The notes under the pieces: model-generated
Databases searched by the model: none
The model's input: the letters and a program-made list of their open reading frames with translations, nothing else
What the model was told of the DNA's origin: nothing
Shown here: one piece after another, positions 46,030-56,008 of the stretch
How the letters are laid out: each line of letters starts with the position of its first letter
Numbering within the stretch: position 1 is the stretch's first letter
Translations under genes and position numbers: made by a program
DNA from: CAVTBT01 sp963733065
Lineage (GTDB): Bacteria > Actinomycetota > Thermoleophilia > Gaiellales > Gaiellaceae
NCBI GenBank assembly: GCA_963733065.1
Contig: CAVTBT010000001.1
Location: forward strand, 62,001 to 126,000
Reading direction: 5' to 3'
Length of the DNA stretch: 64,000 nucleotides

Positions 46030-46302
46030 TTGTTCTTGGCAACGTCAAAGGTCGAGGATTTCGACCGCTGGTGGAGTGTCTTCTCTACGACAAGTCTCGA
46101 GAAGCGAAAGCAGCACGGCTCCAAGGGTTCACACGTCTTTCGCGATCCCAATGAGGAGGGCCGGGTGTGGGTGCTCTTCGACTGGGATGCGGAAGGCTGG
46201 CAGAACTTCGTCTCCGACCCCGAGGTCCCGGCGATCCTTCAAGAAGCCGGGCACGCCACGAGGCCACAGATTGCGGAGCAGGCTGGCCAGTTGGACGGCT
46301 AG
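46030..46302 (+). CDS. Small dimeric alpha/beta-barrel-like protein
   Basis: I chose TTG 46030 because AAGGAGGAGA (46017-46026) precedes it. The 90-residue product (SKVEDFDRWWSVFSTTSLEK, RKQHGSKGSHVFRDPNEEGR, VWVLFDWDAEGWQNFVSDPE) has the pattern of antibiotic-biosynthesis-monooxygenase/Dabb-like ferredoxin barrels. No catalytic residue is evident. It shares the interval between repeats K and L with the VOC gene. Confidence 0.7.
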   Translation: MFLATSKVEDFDRWWSVFSTTSLEKRKQHGSKGSHVFRDPNEEGRVWVLFDWDAEGWQNFVSDPEVPAILQEAGHATRPQIAEQAGQLDG

Positions 46303-46383
46303 ATAGCCCAGGCGCCGGATCGACCCGTCCCGTGCACACGTCGTAGACCATGTGGGTGCGGTCGCCTGGCACGATCGTGGTCC

Positions 46384-46821
46384 TCAGCCGATCCGCTCGG
46401 CCAACTCGACGATGATCCCCTCCGGGCCGCGGACGTAGCAGAGCCGATAGATGTCTTCGTAGTTCTCCACCTCGCCAACGAGCTCACCGCCGCGGGCTCG
46501 CACGGCGGCGACGGCGGCGTCGATGCCGTCGACTGCGAATGCGAGATGGCGGATGCCCAGGGTGTTCGCCGGCGCGTGCCCGTCGCCGCCCCGGACCGAG
46601 GGGGAGTGGAACTTCACCAGCTCGAGCCCACCTTGGCCGTCCGGGGTCTCCACCATCGCGAACTCCACCCGGACGCCGTCGAGCCCCACCACGCGATCCA
46701 CCCAACCGCCCTCGACCTGCCCCGCTCCCTGCAGCTCGAGTCCGAGTGCGACGAAGAACGCCGTCGCGGCCTCCAGGTCGTCGACCACGATGCCCACGTG
46801 CTCCATGTGCTGGATCGTCAA
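46384..46821 (-). CDS. VOC family (glyoxalase/bleomycin-resistance fold) protein
   Basis: A 145-residue protein from TTG 46821, chosen for AGGAGG at 46831-46836. Paired beta-alpha-beta-beta-beta units: MEHVGIVVDDLEAATAFFVA and LGIRHLAFAVDGIDAAVAAV, ending YVRGPEGIIVELAERIG. The metal ligands expected from the family are His (EHVGI), Glu (GLELVKF), His (RHLAF) and Glu (IIVELAE). Substrate unknown. Confidence 0.88.
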   Translation of the reverse strand: MTIQHMEHVGIVVDDLEAATAFFVALGLELQGAGQVEGGWVDRVVGLDGVRVEFAMVETPDGQGGLELVKFHSPSVRGGDGHAPANTLGIRHLAFAVDGIDAAVAAVRARGGELVGEVENYEDIYRLCYVRGPEGIIVELAERIG

Positions 46822-46900
46822 TGCTGTCGACCTCCTATTCGCTGCTCTTGGCCTTTGGACCGTTGCGGGCGGGTGCAGACTCATCGCCCGCGCTCGGCGC

Positions 46901-46936
46901 TCAAGAGACGTCCCGCACACTCGGGCAGGCCAACGT
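46901..46936 (+). repeat. Array repeat, copy L
   Basis: CTCAAGAG, then ACGTCCCGCACACTCGGGC, then AGGCCAACG. Right-most clear copy. Confidence 0.65.
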
Positions 46937-46972
46937 CGGCGGTTGGACCGTCGATCGTCGGGCGCATGAGTC

Positions 46973-47644
46973 CTACCTGGGCCACTCCGGTCTGAACTGC
47001 CAGTCTGGGAACGTCGTGCGGAGGAGGGGCAGCGCCTCGGCCCAATGGCGTTGGTCGAGCAGCGCCGGCTCATGAAGCTCGTGTGGCTGCTCCGCGCGCG
47101 TCGAGTAGCCCCAGCGAAGCCCGAGAACCGGGAGCGACTCCCGGCTGATCACCGCGTCTGGGCTTGCCGTCAACCACGAGTCGGCGAAGAAGGTGGTGTC
47201 GCTCTCAGTCGACGCCGGCGCGTCGAACAGCGTTGGACACTCGCCGAACGACGTAAACGGCACACCGAGGCCACGGAGTTGCGGCGGGCCGTCGACCCAT
47301 TCGTGGTGACCGGGGGGTGCCTTGTCGACGCCGGCCACCAGCGGCTGACTCGATTCGAGCACGTCGATGCGGACGATCTGAACCCAACCCATGACCGCCG
47401 CGTACCCGGCGAGCGGACATTCGGTCCGCGCCGTGAGCACCGGAAGGCCCTTTGCAAGTTCGGTAGGCCACGCCAGCGCGAGCGAGCCGTAACCCCATCG
47501 CTCCGGATCCTCGTTCGCCTGGAAGGAGACGGTGACGCTGCCCTCGGCTCCACGCAGCTGGAACGGGAACCGCTTTCGCGTCACGACCAGCTCTTGTTCA
47601 CGGGCAATCGTCGACCTCGCCCCGTCTTGATCGCCTGACCCCAC
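46973..47644 (-). CDS. Hypothetical protein
   Basis: A 223-residue protein from GTG 47644, with TAGACT nine bases upstream on the same strand. Long conserved-looking stretches (VTVSFQANEDPERWGYGSLA, ECPLAGYAAVMGWVQIVRID, LPVLGLRWGYSTRAEQPHEL) and no signal peptide. Codon use is normal, so I regard it as real. No family recognised. Last member of the repeat-separated series. Confidence 0.65.
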   Translation of the reverse strand: MGSGDQDGARSTIAREQELVVTRKRFPFQLRGAEGSVTVSFQANEDPERWGYGSLALAWPTELAKGLPVLTARTECPLAGYAAVMGWVQIVRIDVLESSQPLVAGVDKAPPGHHEWVDGPPQLRGLGVPFTSFGECPTLFDAPASTESDTTFFADSWLTASPDAVISRESLPVLGLRWGYSTRAEQPHELHEPALLDQRHWAEALPLLRTTFPDWQFRPEWPR

Positions 47645-47676
47645 GCGACCGCGAGTCTAGCCATCCATTTCCCGGA

Positions 47677-47715
47677 CAGACGGAGCGGCGGCGCCCTCGC
47701 GCACCGCTCCGTCTG
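47677..47715 (-). terminator. Strong hairpin, probable terminator
   Basis: A perfect 12-bp stem, CAGACGGAGCGG with CCGCTCCGTCTG, and a 15-base loop, six bases beyond the stop of the secreted protein gene. No T-run follows. Confidence 0.6.
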
Positions 47716-47721
47716 GTTCAG

Positions 47722-48216
47722 TCACGAAACGGTCAGGAAGGCCTCGTAGCGTGCATACCAAGGGCTACCGAGGCCTATGTGTGCACCCCGGCCCTTCCCG
47801 GCGATCCCGGCGTACTGACCGGTCCCGCGCACGACTTTCCAGGTGGTGATGCCGATGCCGTCGTCCTGACCGTCGCCATTCCCGTCGCGCCCGAGATCGA
47901 CCCACTCGTTCCGGTCTCGAATCGTGAGGGTGCCCAGCCTTCCGGTGAGCGTCGTCACGGCACCGTCATAGATCGTGACTTTCTGACCGTCACGCATCAC
48001 GTCGCGCCCGGAGATGCTCAGCCAGTTGCTGCTGATCGTGCCCGAGTCACGCTTCAAGGGTCCGGCCTGTAGTGGCGTGAGCACAAACGTCTTCTGTGGG
48101 TAGATCTTCATGTCGATCGCCACCCGCTGTTTCGCCGCCTCAGGGCCGGCCGCCGCAACAGACGTCAGGAGGATCGTCGCGACGAGCGCAACGAGTACGG
48201 CCTGTATCGCTTTCAT
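47722..48216 (-). CDS. Secreted protein, probable beta-barrel
   Basis: A 164-residue protein from ATG 48216 after GGAGGT. A clear signal peptide (MKAIQAVLVALVATILLTSV, cut near AAAG) precedes a beta-rich domain. Features include GRLGTLTIRDRNEWVDLGRD and TWKVVRGTGQYAGIAGKGRG. The last part recalls allene-oxide-cyclase/dirigent-like barrels, but that is only a resemblance. Unknown function. Confidence 0.7.
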   Translation of the reverse strand: MKAIQAVLVALVATILLTSVAAAGPEAAKQRVAIDMKIYPQKTFVLTPLQAGPLKRDSGTISSNWLSISGRDVMRDGQKVTIYDGAVTTLTGRLGTLTIRDRNEWVDLGRDGNGDGQDDGIGITTWKVVRGTGQYAGIAGKGRGAHIGLGSPWYARYEAFLTVS

Positions 48217-48334
48217 GCCTACCTCCGTTGGGGAACACCGTTATCGCCATGGAGGGTCGCTGTGCGCCTTGCAGCCGGCTCGAAAGAAGCTCGAACTCGT
48301 CTGTTTCCAGGAACTGCGAAGCGTGGTTAGCTAG

Positions 48335-50248
48335 GTGACACGGACGAGTCAGAACCTCTCCGGTTTCACATCCTCGGCGAGCTCGAAGCCGTGGTCGGGG
48401 GACGCACGCTCGAGCTCGGCGGGGGCAAGCAGCGGGCTGTTCTCGCGGCTCTGCTGCTCCGCAGGGACGAGGTCGTGCCGGTCGAGCGCCTGTTCGATGA
48501 GGTCTGGGGGGACGATCCCCCGGCTTCAGCAGCGCACAGCCTGGAGTCGTACGTGTCCCGGCTCCGCCGAGTCCTCTCCCCGCACGGTGTTGCCCTCGAG
48601 CGACGAGGTGACGGCTACCGGATCGACCTCGGTGGCGCCGTTCTCGACTCGCAAGTCTTCGAAGACCTCGTAGACAAAGCAGCCCAGGCGCTGGCCGCCG
48701 GTGACCATCCGCGTGCCGCGTCCATCGCGAAGGAGGCACTCTGCCTGTGGCACGGCCCTGTTCTCGCGGGAGTGACGCTGCACCTGGAGAGCCGGGCGGA
48801 GGCCGAGCGTCTAGCCGAGCTTCGCTCGCGGGCGTACGAGATCCGCGTCGACGCGGATCTCGCTCTTGGCCGCGATGGGGAGCTTGTGGGAGAGCTGCGC
48901 CGGCTGGTCGAGGAAACGCCGTATCGGGAGCGGCTCGTCGCGCAGCTCATGGTGGCGCTGTATCGCTCGGGTCGTCACGTAGAGGCACTCGAGGTCTACG
49001 AGCGGACGCGGCGCGGCCTCGAAGTCGAGCTCGGCCTCCGGCCGGGCGAGGAGCTTCAGCGTCTCGCCGGGCAGATCGTCCGCCAGGAGCCTCACCTTCG
49101 GACGCCGGCCCAGCCGGTGCAGGCCCGCGACGGTCAGCGCTCGAGGCTGACGAGAGCTCGGAGACCGTACGCGATTGTCCTCGCGGGGGCACTGGCTGTC
49201 GCCGCGACGGCAATTGCTATCCGCCTCGTCCTGACCGATGCAGGGCTGCCGGGGTCCGGGGGCTCGACTCGTGTCGCCCTGATCCGAATGTGGGACCCGG
49301 GCAGCCTCAACAGCCGCGACGAAGCGGGTTGGGGGTCGTTCGTGGAGGGGCTTCTGGAAGCCGAGCGCAAGCACGAGCTCGAGACGGAGATCAGTCGACC
49401 TGTTCCCGCGCCGCCCACCCAAGGGCGGCTTCGAGCTGGGCTCGCAAGAAGATGTCGACCGGCTTTCTGCGCGGCTCCGGTCCGGTGACTTCGATCTCGT
49501 GCTGTGGCCTCTTGGGCTCACGGGGCCGCGGTTCTACGACGTCGTCCCCCAGTACCCCGATACACGTTTCGTCTTCCTCGACTACTGCTGTGCGAAGGGC
49601 GCCGAGCTCGGAGGCGCTCCCAATGTCACTGCGCTGACGCTACGCGCCGGCGAGGCCGCCCATCTCGCCGGCTACCTGAGCGGCCTCATGGAGGCCCGGC
49701 GAACGCCGCCCCAGGGTCGTCGACACCTTGTCTCGATCATCAGCGGAGAGCCGAACTTTCCGCAACAGCAGGCATTGGTTCAAGGGTTCTCGACGGGGGT
49801 GCGGCGCGCCCTTCCAGGCGTGGAGATTCTCAGCGAATACTCGTTCGAGTACGACGACCAGGCGACCTGCGAGAGGATCGCGAACCGGCAGATCGACGCC
49901 GGCTCAGGCGTCGTCTTCGCCGCGGTCTTCGATTGCGGTCTGGGCGCGCTCACTGCCGCCGGCATTCGCGGCGTGTGGGGCGTCGCGAGCGCCGGCGAGG
50001 ATCGCTCGCACCTCGGCCCGCACGTTCTCGCGTCTGCGTCCCTGCGGTACGATCGCCTCGTCGAGTCGACCGTGAGCTGGTATCTGGAAGGACGGCTGCC
50101 GCCGGGTGGGGACGTCGAGCTCGGACTCGTCGACGACGTCGTCGCGCTCGCCGGTATCAACCCCGACGTGCCGCCGCTGATCCGGGCCAAGGTTGCGCAA
50201 GAAGTAGCGCGGCTTCGAGCGCAGGAAGCGCCGCAGATTCCCGAGTGA
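48335..50248 (+). CDS. SARP DNA-binding - transmembrane - BMP-type solute-binding fusion (frameshifted)
   Basis: About 636 residues. The N-terminal winged helix (FHILGELEAVVGGRTLELGG, QRAVLAALLLRRDEVV) and BTAD domain (YRERLVAQLMVALYRSGRHV, LEVYERTRRGLEVELGLRPG) make a SARP regulator. One membrane helix follows (YAIVLAGALAVAATAIAIRL). The outer part is a BMP/PnrA-like solute-binding domain: DLVLWPLGLTGPRFYDV, YPDTRFVFLDYCCAKG, EAAHLAGYLSGLMEARR, SGVVFAAVFDCGLGAL. Frame breaks lie near 48350 and 49410. It would sense a nucleoside-like solute outside and act on DNA at the membrane; BMP proteins are known to bind nucleosides, the rest is inference. GTG 48335 is the likely start. Confidence 0.82.
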
Positions 50249-50322
50249 CGGCGTATTTGAGTCCTGAGCTCAATGTCGGACGTCGTCGGTTCGCGAGGTC
50301 GTCCGCCGAAGCTCCTCTGGCC

Positions 50323-50328
50323 TAGAGT
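50323..50328 (+). promoter_or_regulatory. Leaderless -10 element (TAGAGT)
   Basis: TAGAGT, seven bases, then ATG 50336; no Shine-Dalgarno. Confidence 0.5.
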
Positions 50329-50335
50329 GGGTCAC

Positions 50336-52021
50336 ATGCCACCCGCCGGGGCCGCGCGGGAGAACGCCGGGCCACGCCGCATCGCGGACGAGCTCGACCT
50401 CGTCGAACGCGGCCGCCGAGCGTACGCGCGCCGCGCGTGGGCGGAGGCACATCACCTGCTGTCGGCCGCCGACGAGGCCGAACGCCTCGGGGCTGGCGAC
50501 CTCGAGCTGCTGGCGACCTCGGCCGGCATGACCGGCCGCGACGAGGAGTACGTCAGCGTGCTGGAGCGCGCCCATTACGCGCACCTCGAGTCCGGTGCGA
50601 CGCTGCGCGCGGTTCGCTGCGCCTTCTGGGTCGGCACGTGGAGCATGGTCCGGGGCGAGCTCTCGCGGGCGACCGGCTGGCTGGGACGGGCGCAGCGCAT
50701 CCTCGACCGCGAGGAGGGCGACGTCGTCGAGCGCGGCTACCTGCTCATCGTCCCGATCACGGCTCTCGCGCAGGTGGGCGACTTCGATGCTGCATGTGCG
50801 ATCGCCCAGGAGGGAGCCGGCATCGGCGAGCGGTTCGGCGACACCGACCTCGTCGCGCTCGCCCTGCACGAGCAGGGACGCCTCAGGATCACGCAGGGCC
50901 GCGTCGACGAGGGCCTGGCCCTGCTCGACGAGGTGATGGTCTCCGTCGGCAGTGGCCGATTGTCGCCGATGCTCACGGGCCTCCTCTACTGCAGCGTGAT
51001 CGAGGGGTGCAGGCAGACGTACGAGCTCCGCCGGGCCCGCGAGTGGACGACGGCGCTGACTCGGTGGTGCGAGCAACAGCCCGAGCTCGTCACGTTCACG
51101 GGCCGGTGCCTCGTGCATCGAGCCGAGATCCTGCAGGTGGAGGGCGCATGGCCCGACGCGCTCGAGGAGGCGCGGCGCGCCGGGCAGCGGTTCGCGGCAG
51201 CGCTGAACCGGCCTGCCGCCGGAGAGGCCGTGTACCGGGAGGGCGAGATCCGCCGGCTGCGCGGGGAATGGGCAGCGGCCGAGCAGGCCTACCGCGAGGC
51301 CGGCCGCCACGGGTGGGAGCCGCAGCCCGGGCTCGCGCTGCTCAGGCTCGCACAGGGGGATCGCAGCGCCGCCGTCTCGGCGATCCGCCGCATTGTCGCC
51401 GAATGCTCCGACCCGCTCGAGCGGGCTGGCCTGCTGCCGGCCGCCGTCGAGATCCTGGTGGCAGCCGGCGAGCTCGACGAGGCGCGGCGCGCCTCACGGC
51501 AGCTCGACGAGAGCGCGGCCCGTTTCGCTGGCGGGATGTTGAGTGCGATGGCCTCCCACGCGCGGGGCGCCGTCGCCCTCGCCGGCGGAGACGACGAGGC
51601 GGCCCTGGTCGCGCTCCGCGCGGCGTGTCAGAGCTGGCTCGAGCTCGGCGCTCCCCACGAGGCGGCGCGCGCCCGCGTCCTCGTCGGGCTCGCCTGTCGG
51701 GGGCTCGGCGACGCCGACGCGGCCGAGATGGAGCTCGATGCTGCGCGGCGCGTCTTCGTCGAGCTCGGGGCGGCGCCGGACCTGGCGTGGGTCGGGGAGC
51801 TCTCGGGTCGTCGGGCGGCTGGGCACGCGGACGGCCTGACCGCCCGTGAGGTGGAGGTCGTCCGGCTGGTCGCGACCGGGATGACGAACCGTGCGATCGC
51901 CGAGGAACTCGTCATCAGCGAGAAGACGGTCGCCCGCCACGTGAGCAACGTCTTCACCAAGCTCGAGGTCGCCTCGCGGTCGGCTGTCACTGCGTATGCC
52001 TACGAGCACGGACTTCTGTAG
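50336..52021 (+). CDS. LuxR family transcriptional regulator with TPR-like repeats
   Basis: A 561-residue protein. Residues 20-490 are helical TPR/MalT-like repeats (RRAYARRAWAEAHHLLSAAD, REGEIRRLRGEWAAAEQAYR). The C-terminal GerE/LuxR helix-turn-helix is LTAREVEVVRLVATGMTNRA, then IAEELVISEKTVARHVSNVF. There is no ATPase domain, unlike full LAL regulators. It precedes the flavoenzyme run (52.1-57.1 kb) on the same strand by 95 bases and is the natural candidate to control it. Confidence 0.9.
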   Translation: MPPAGAARENAGPRRIADELDLVERGRRAYARRAWAEAHHLLSAADEAERLGAGDLELLATSAGMTGRDEEYVSVLERAHYAHLESGATLRAVRCAFWVGTWSMVRGELSRATGWLGRAQRILDREEGDVVERGYLLIVPITALAQVGDFDAACAIAQEGAGIGERFGDTDLVALALHEQGRLRITQGRVDEGLALLDEVMVSVGSGRLSPMLTGLLYCSVIEGCRQTYELRRAREWTTALTRWCEQQPELVTFTGRCLVHRAEILQVEGAWPDALEEARRAGQRFAAALNRPAAGEAVYREGEIRRLRGEWAAAEQAYREAGRHGWEPQPGLALLRLAQGDRSAAVSAIRRIVAECSDPLERAGLLPAAVEILVAAGELDEARRASRQLDESAARFAGGMLSAMASHARGAVALAGGDDEAALVALRAACQSWLELGAPHEAARARVLVGLACRGLGDADAAEMELDAARRVFVELGAAPDLAWVGELSGRRAAGHADGLTAREVEVVRLVATGMTNRAIAEELVISEKTVARHVSNVFTKLEVASRSAVTAYAYEHGLL

Positions 52022-52115
52022 CGGCCTACACAGAAATACCCACGTCCGGGCGCCGGGCGATTGGGTGTTCTTCCCGAAGCGCGGACGGCACCGTCGTCCT
52101 AGCGTCGACGGCGAG

Positions 52116-53252
52116 ATGCAGATCGGCGTGGAACAGGGCGGGCGGCACGGTTCGCGGCAGGCCCGCCGGAGGTCAGAGCGGTTCGAGACCGTGATCGTCG
52201 GCGGCGGGCAGGCGGGGCTCGCCACCGGCTACCACCTGGCGAAACGGGACCGGGCGTTCGTCATCCTCGACGCGAGCCCACGGGTCGGCGACTCGTGGCG
52301 CAGCCGTTGGGACTCGCTCCAGCTCTTCACGCCGCGCCGCTACTCGAGCCTGCCGGGCTGGCCGCTCCCCGCGACGCGCGGGGCGTCGCCGACGAAGGAC
52401 GAGCTGGCCGACTACCTCGAGGCGTACGCCGAGCGGTTTCGCCTGCCGGTCCGGTCGGGCGTCCACGTGAACCGGCTTTCGAAGAACGGCGGCCGCTTCG
52501 TGCTCGAGGCCGACGGCCAACGGCTCGAGGCCGACAACGTCGTAGTCGCATCGGGCGCCTACCGGACGCCTCGCGTGCCCGACTTCGCTCCCGAGCTCGA
52601 CAGCCGTATCCGCCAGCTCGGCTCGACCGAGTACCGGAATCCCGCCCAGCTTCAGGAGGGGGACGTGCTCGTCGTGGGCGCCGGAAACTCGGGCGCGGAG
52701 ATCGCAGCCGACGTGGCCGGTGCCCACACGACCTGGTTGTCGGGGCCTGACACGGGCCAGATCCCGGTGCGCTACGGGGGCCTCCTTGACCGGCTGCTGA
52801 CGCCGCCGATCTGGTTCCTGGCCTCGCACGTGCTCACGACCGGCACGCCGGTCGGGCGGCGTGTGCGCCCACGTGCGCTGACCACGGCCGCACCGCTCGA
52901 GCGGGTGCGGCGGAAGGAGCTGGCCGCGGCCGGGATCGAGCGCGTGCCGCGGACGACCGGTGTCCGGGACGGGCGCCCGCGGCTCGAGGACGGACGCGTC
53001 ATAGACGTCGCGAACGTCATCTGGTGCACGGGATTCCGGCCCGACTACGGTTGGATCGACCTGCCCGTCTTCGGCGAGGACGGCGAGCCGGCGCACGATC
53101 GCGGCGTCGTCGAGGAAGAGCCGGGGCTCTACTTCGTGGGGCGCTTCTTCCTGTTCGGATTCACGTCCGCCTTGATCGGCGGCGTCGGCAGGGACGCCGG
53201 GCACATCGCCGCGCACATCGCGCGGCGCGCCGTCGCGGCCGCCGCGTCGTGA
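52116..53252 (+). CDS. FAD/NAD(P)-dependent monooxygenase-like oxidoreductase, paralogue 1
   Basis: A 378-residue flavoprotein. FAD site ETVIVGGGQAGLATGYHLAK, then WRSRWDSLQLFTPRRYSSLP, second dinucleotide site DVLVVGAGNSGAEIAADVAG, and VIWCTGFRPDYGWIDLPVF. This is the CzcO/flavin-monooxygenase-like group (NADPH then FAD then substrate). Start ATG 52116, with TAGCGT about ten bases upstream. It is homologous to the gene at 56009 and coupled by GTGA to the next monooxygenase. Confidence 0.88.
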   Translation: MQIGVEQGGRHGSRQARRRSERFETVIVGGGQAGLATGYHLAKRDRAFVILDASPRVGDSWRSRWDSLQLFTPRRYSSLPGWPLPATRGASPTKDELADYLEAYAERFRLPVRSGVHVNRLSKNGGRFVLEADGQRLEADNVVVASGAYRTPRVPDFAPELDSRIRQLGSTEYRNPAQLQEGDVLVVGAGNSGAEIAADVAGAHTTWLSGPDTGQIPVRYGGLLDRLLTPPIWFLASHVLTTGTPVGRRVRPRALTTAAPLERVRRKELAAAGIERVPRTTGVRDGRPRLEDGRVIDVANVIWCTGFRPDYGWIDLPVFGEDGEPAHDRGVVEEEPGLYFVGRFFLFGFTSALIGGVGRDAGHIAAHIARRAVAAAAS

Positions 53253-54349
53253 CGGCTCCGCGCGTGCTGGTCGTCGGCGCCGGCATTGCCGGCCTGTCCC
53301 TGGCGCGCGCACTCCACGTCAACGGCGTCGAGGTTGAGGTGGTCGAGCGCGCCCGCGGCTGGGACTCGGGCGGCACAGGGCTCTACCTCCCGGGCAACGC
53401 CGTCCGCGCGCTGGAGACGCTCGGCGTCGGGCCGGAGCTCGCGGCGCATGCGAACCCCATCCGTCGGCAGCGCTTTCTCGATCACCGCGGCCGCCCGTTG
53501 GCCGAGGTCGACGTCGACCGCTTCTGGACGGGTGTCGGCCGCTGCGCTGCGATCCGCCGTACCGTGCTGCACGAGGTGCTTCGCGATGCGGCCGTGGACG
53601 TGCCTCTGAGGATGGGTACCTCGGTCACTGCGGTGGACGAAGGCCCGTCGCAGACGGTGTCGCTGTCCGACGGCTCGACCGGTCGCTACGACCTCGTGGT
53701 CGGCGCAGACGGGATCCACTCGACGGTCCGAGCCCTTGCTCCGGGTGGGCCCGAGCCGCGATACGTGGGGCAGGTGTCCTGGCGGTTCATCGCAGCCGGC
53801 TTTCCCGACCTCGCCGACTGGACGGTTCTGCTGGGCCGGGGCCGGACGTTCCTCACCGTCGCGCTCGGCGACGGCGCCGTGTACTGCTACGCGGACGTCA
53901 GCACCGACGATCCGGCCGGCGGCGTCCGCGAGGACTGGCGCGACGCGTTCTCGGACTTCGCGGAGCCGGTGCCGACCCTCCTGGCGCACGCCGGCGACGC
54001 GCATGCTGCTCCGATCGAGGAGGTTGCGCCTCCGGTGTGGACCGCGGGACGGAGCGTGCTCGTCGGGGACGCCGCACACGCCAGCTCCCCGAACATGGCG
54101 CAGGGTGCCGCGCTCGCTGTGGAGGACGCGCTCGTGCTGGCCGAGCTGCTGGCTTCGGACCGAACCGTCGAACGGGCGGTTGCGGCGTACGAGGCGCGGA
54201 GGGCGACGCGCGTGGCCTGGGTGCAGGCGCAGACCCGGCGGCGCGACCGGACGCGGAGCCTGCCCGCACCGGTTCGCAACCTCACGCTGCGCCTCGCCGG
54301 CGAACGGATCTTCCGCGCGAACTACCAGCCGCTCCTCGACCTGCCGTAG
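53249..54349 (+). CDS. FAD-dependent aromatic monooxygenase-like protein
   Basis: A 366-residue protein of the UbiH/PHBH-type superfamily. FAD site RVLVVGAGIAGLSLARALHV, DG motif YDLVVGADGIHSTVRALAPG, and GD motif RSVLVGDAAHASSPNMAQGA, followed by ALAVEDALVLAELL. These three motifs are diagnostic for class A hydroxylases. GTG 53249 overlaps the previous stop. Substrate unknown; neighbours suggest aromatic or secondary-metabolite oxidation. Confidence 0.9.
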   Translation: MTAPRVLVVGAGIAGLSLARALHVNGVEVEVVERARGWDSGGTGLYLPGNAVRALETLGVGPELAAHANPIRRQRFLDHRGRPLAEVDVDRFWTGVGRCAAIRRTVLHEVLRDAAVDVPLRMGTSVTAVDEGPSQTVSLSDGSTGRYDLVVGADGIHSTVRALAPGGPEPRYVGQVSWRFIAAGFPDLADWTVLLGRGRTFLTVALGDGAVYCYADVSTDDPAGGVREDWRDAFSDFAEPVPTLLAHAGDAHAAPIEEVAPPVWTAGRSVLVGDAAHASSPNMAQGAALAVEDALVLAELLASDRTVERAVAAYEARRATRVAWVQAQTRRRDRTRSLPAPVRNLTLRLAGERIFRANYQPLLDLP

Positions 54350-54420
54350 ATGGGAAGCATTTGTGATGCGGCGGCGTCTTGAGTGACACAATCGCTGTGA
54401 CAAAAAGGGGGTAGCAGCTG

Positions 54421-55816
54421 ATGAGCACTGCGACCGCGCAGGCGGCGTCGGCGCGAAAGGAACTCGCGCCCGGCTTCGGAGGGGAGCTTCTCTTCCCGGA
54501 CGAGGAGGGGTACGACCAGAAGCGCGCCGTCTACAACGGGATGATCGACAAACGTCCGGCGCTGATCGCCAGTCCGGCCGATGCGGACGGCGTCGCGAAG
54601 GTGATCGCCTTCGCCCGAGCGCACGGCCTGCCCATCGCCGTTCGCAGCGGCGGACACAACGGGCCAGGCTTCGGAACGGTCGACGACGGCATCGTCTGCG
54701 ATCTCGGACTGCTGAAGGAGATCACCGTCGACCCGGACGCGAAGACCGTGCGCGTCGGCGGCGGCTGCACGTGGGGCGAGGTCGACGCCGCGACCCACGA
54801 GCACGGGCTCGCCCTGCCGAGCGGGATCCTGTCGACGACCGGCGTCGGCGGCCTGACCCTCGGCGGCGGCCACGGGTACCTGACGCGGAAGTACGGCCTC
54901 ACGATCGACAACCTGCTCGAGGCAGAGCTGGTGCTGGCCGACGGCTCGCAGGTGCGTGCGAACGCCGACGAGAACAGCGACCTGTTCTGGGCGGTCCGCG
55001 GCGGCGGCGGGAACTTCGGCGTCGTCACCTCGTTCCTCTTCCGCGTCCATCCGGTCAGCACCGTCGTCGCCGGGCCGACGATGTGGCCGGTCGAGTCGAC
55101 GCCGGAGGTGCTCAGCTTCTTCCGCGACCTGATGGCGGACGCGCCCCGCGATCTCTACGGCTGGTTCGGGCTCGGGCACGGTGCCGCCGGCTCCGGCGTT
55201 CCCCGAGGCGCTCCACCTGAAGAAGGTGGCGCTCGTCGTCTGGTGCTACCTCGGCCCGCCCGAGGAGGCGGATGCCGTCTTCGCGCCCGTGCGCGAGCTC
55301 GGGCCGCCGATCCTCGACGGCATCGCCGAGGTTCCGTATCCGGGCCTGCAGGGCGCGTTCGACGAGCTCTACCCGCCGGGTCTGCAGTGGTACTGGCGGC
55401 ACGACTTCGTGCGCGAGCTTCCCGACGAGGCGATCGAGCGGCACGCGGAGTTCGGCGCGCGCCTGCCGACCGTCCACTCGACGATGCACCTCTACCCGAT
55501 CGACGGTGCGGTGAACGACGTCGGGCAGGAGGAGACCGCGTTCGGCTTCCGCGACTGCCGGTTCTCGCAGGTGATCGTGGGCGTCGACCCGGATCCTGCG
55601 AAGGCCGACGAGCTGCGCACGTATGCGGTCGACTACTGGGAGGCGCTGCATCCGTACTCGGCCGGGGGCGCCTACGTGAACATGATGATGGAGGAGGGCC
55701 AGGATCGCGTGCGCGCCAGCTACGGGCCGAACTACGAGCGGCTCGCGCGCATCAAGGCGGAGTACGACCCGGACAACGTGTTCCGGGTCAACCAGAACAT
55801 CGCTCCGGCCGCGTAG
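54421..55816 (+). CDS. FAD-linked oxidase (BBE / 6-hydroxynicotine oxidase type; one frameshift)
   Basis: About 464 residues. The PCMH-type FAD domain reads RPALIASPADADGVAKVIAF, PIAVRSGGHNGPGFGTVDDG (the His of GGHN is the usual covalent FAD anchor), GILSTTGVGGLTLGGGHGYL and AVRGGGGNFGVVTSFLFRVH. The BBE end is YDPDNVFRVNQNIAP. The frame breaks at GGG 55174-55176; dropping one G gives FGLGTVPPAPAFPEALHLKK and a continuous protein. ATG 54421 follows AAAAAGGGGG. A strong terminator lies after the stop. Confidence 0.9.
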
Positions 55817-55858
55817 GGGGGCGCGGAGCGGCCTGTCCGCGAAGCGGACCAGTGGAGG

Positions 55859-55890
55859 GGGCTGGGGGAACCGGGAGGTTCCCCCAGCCC
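55859..55890 (+). terminator. Strong hairpin terminator
   Basis: GGGCTGGGGGAACC, loop GGGA, GGTTCCCCCAGCCC: a perfect 14-bp stem after the FAD-linked oxidase. A smaller hairpin, GTCCGC-GAA-GCGGAC, precedes it at 55835-55849. Confidence 0.75.
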
Positions 55891-56008
55891 TCGCCCGCTC
55901 GCGCCGCTTACCGCGTCACTCCGCTCGCCGAGCTGGCGTCGCGGCCACGAGGTCGGCGATGACGCTAGCCTGGTTTCGTCTGATCGAAACGAGGGAGGGG
56001 TCCCCGAA

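Noticed and set aside
47660..47690. CATTTCCCGGACAGACGG as a twelfth repeat copy
   Set aside because: Only the first half matches, and the rest belongs to the 12-bp terminator stem.
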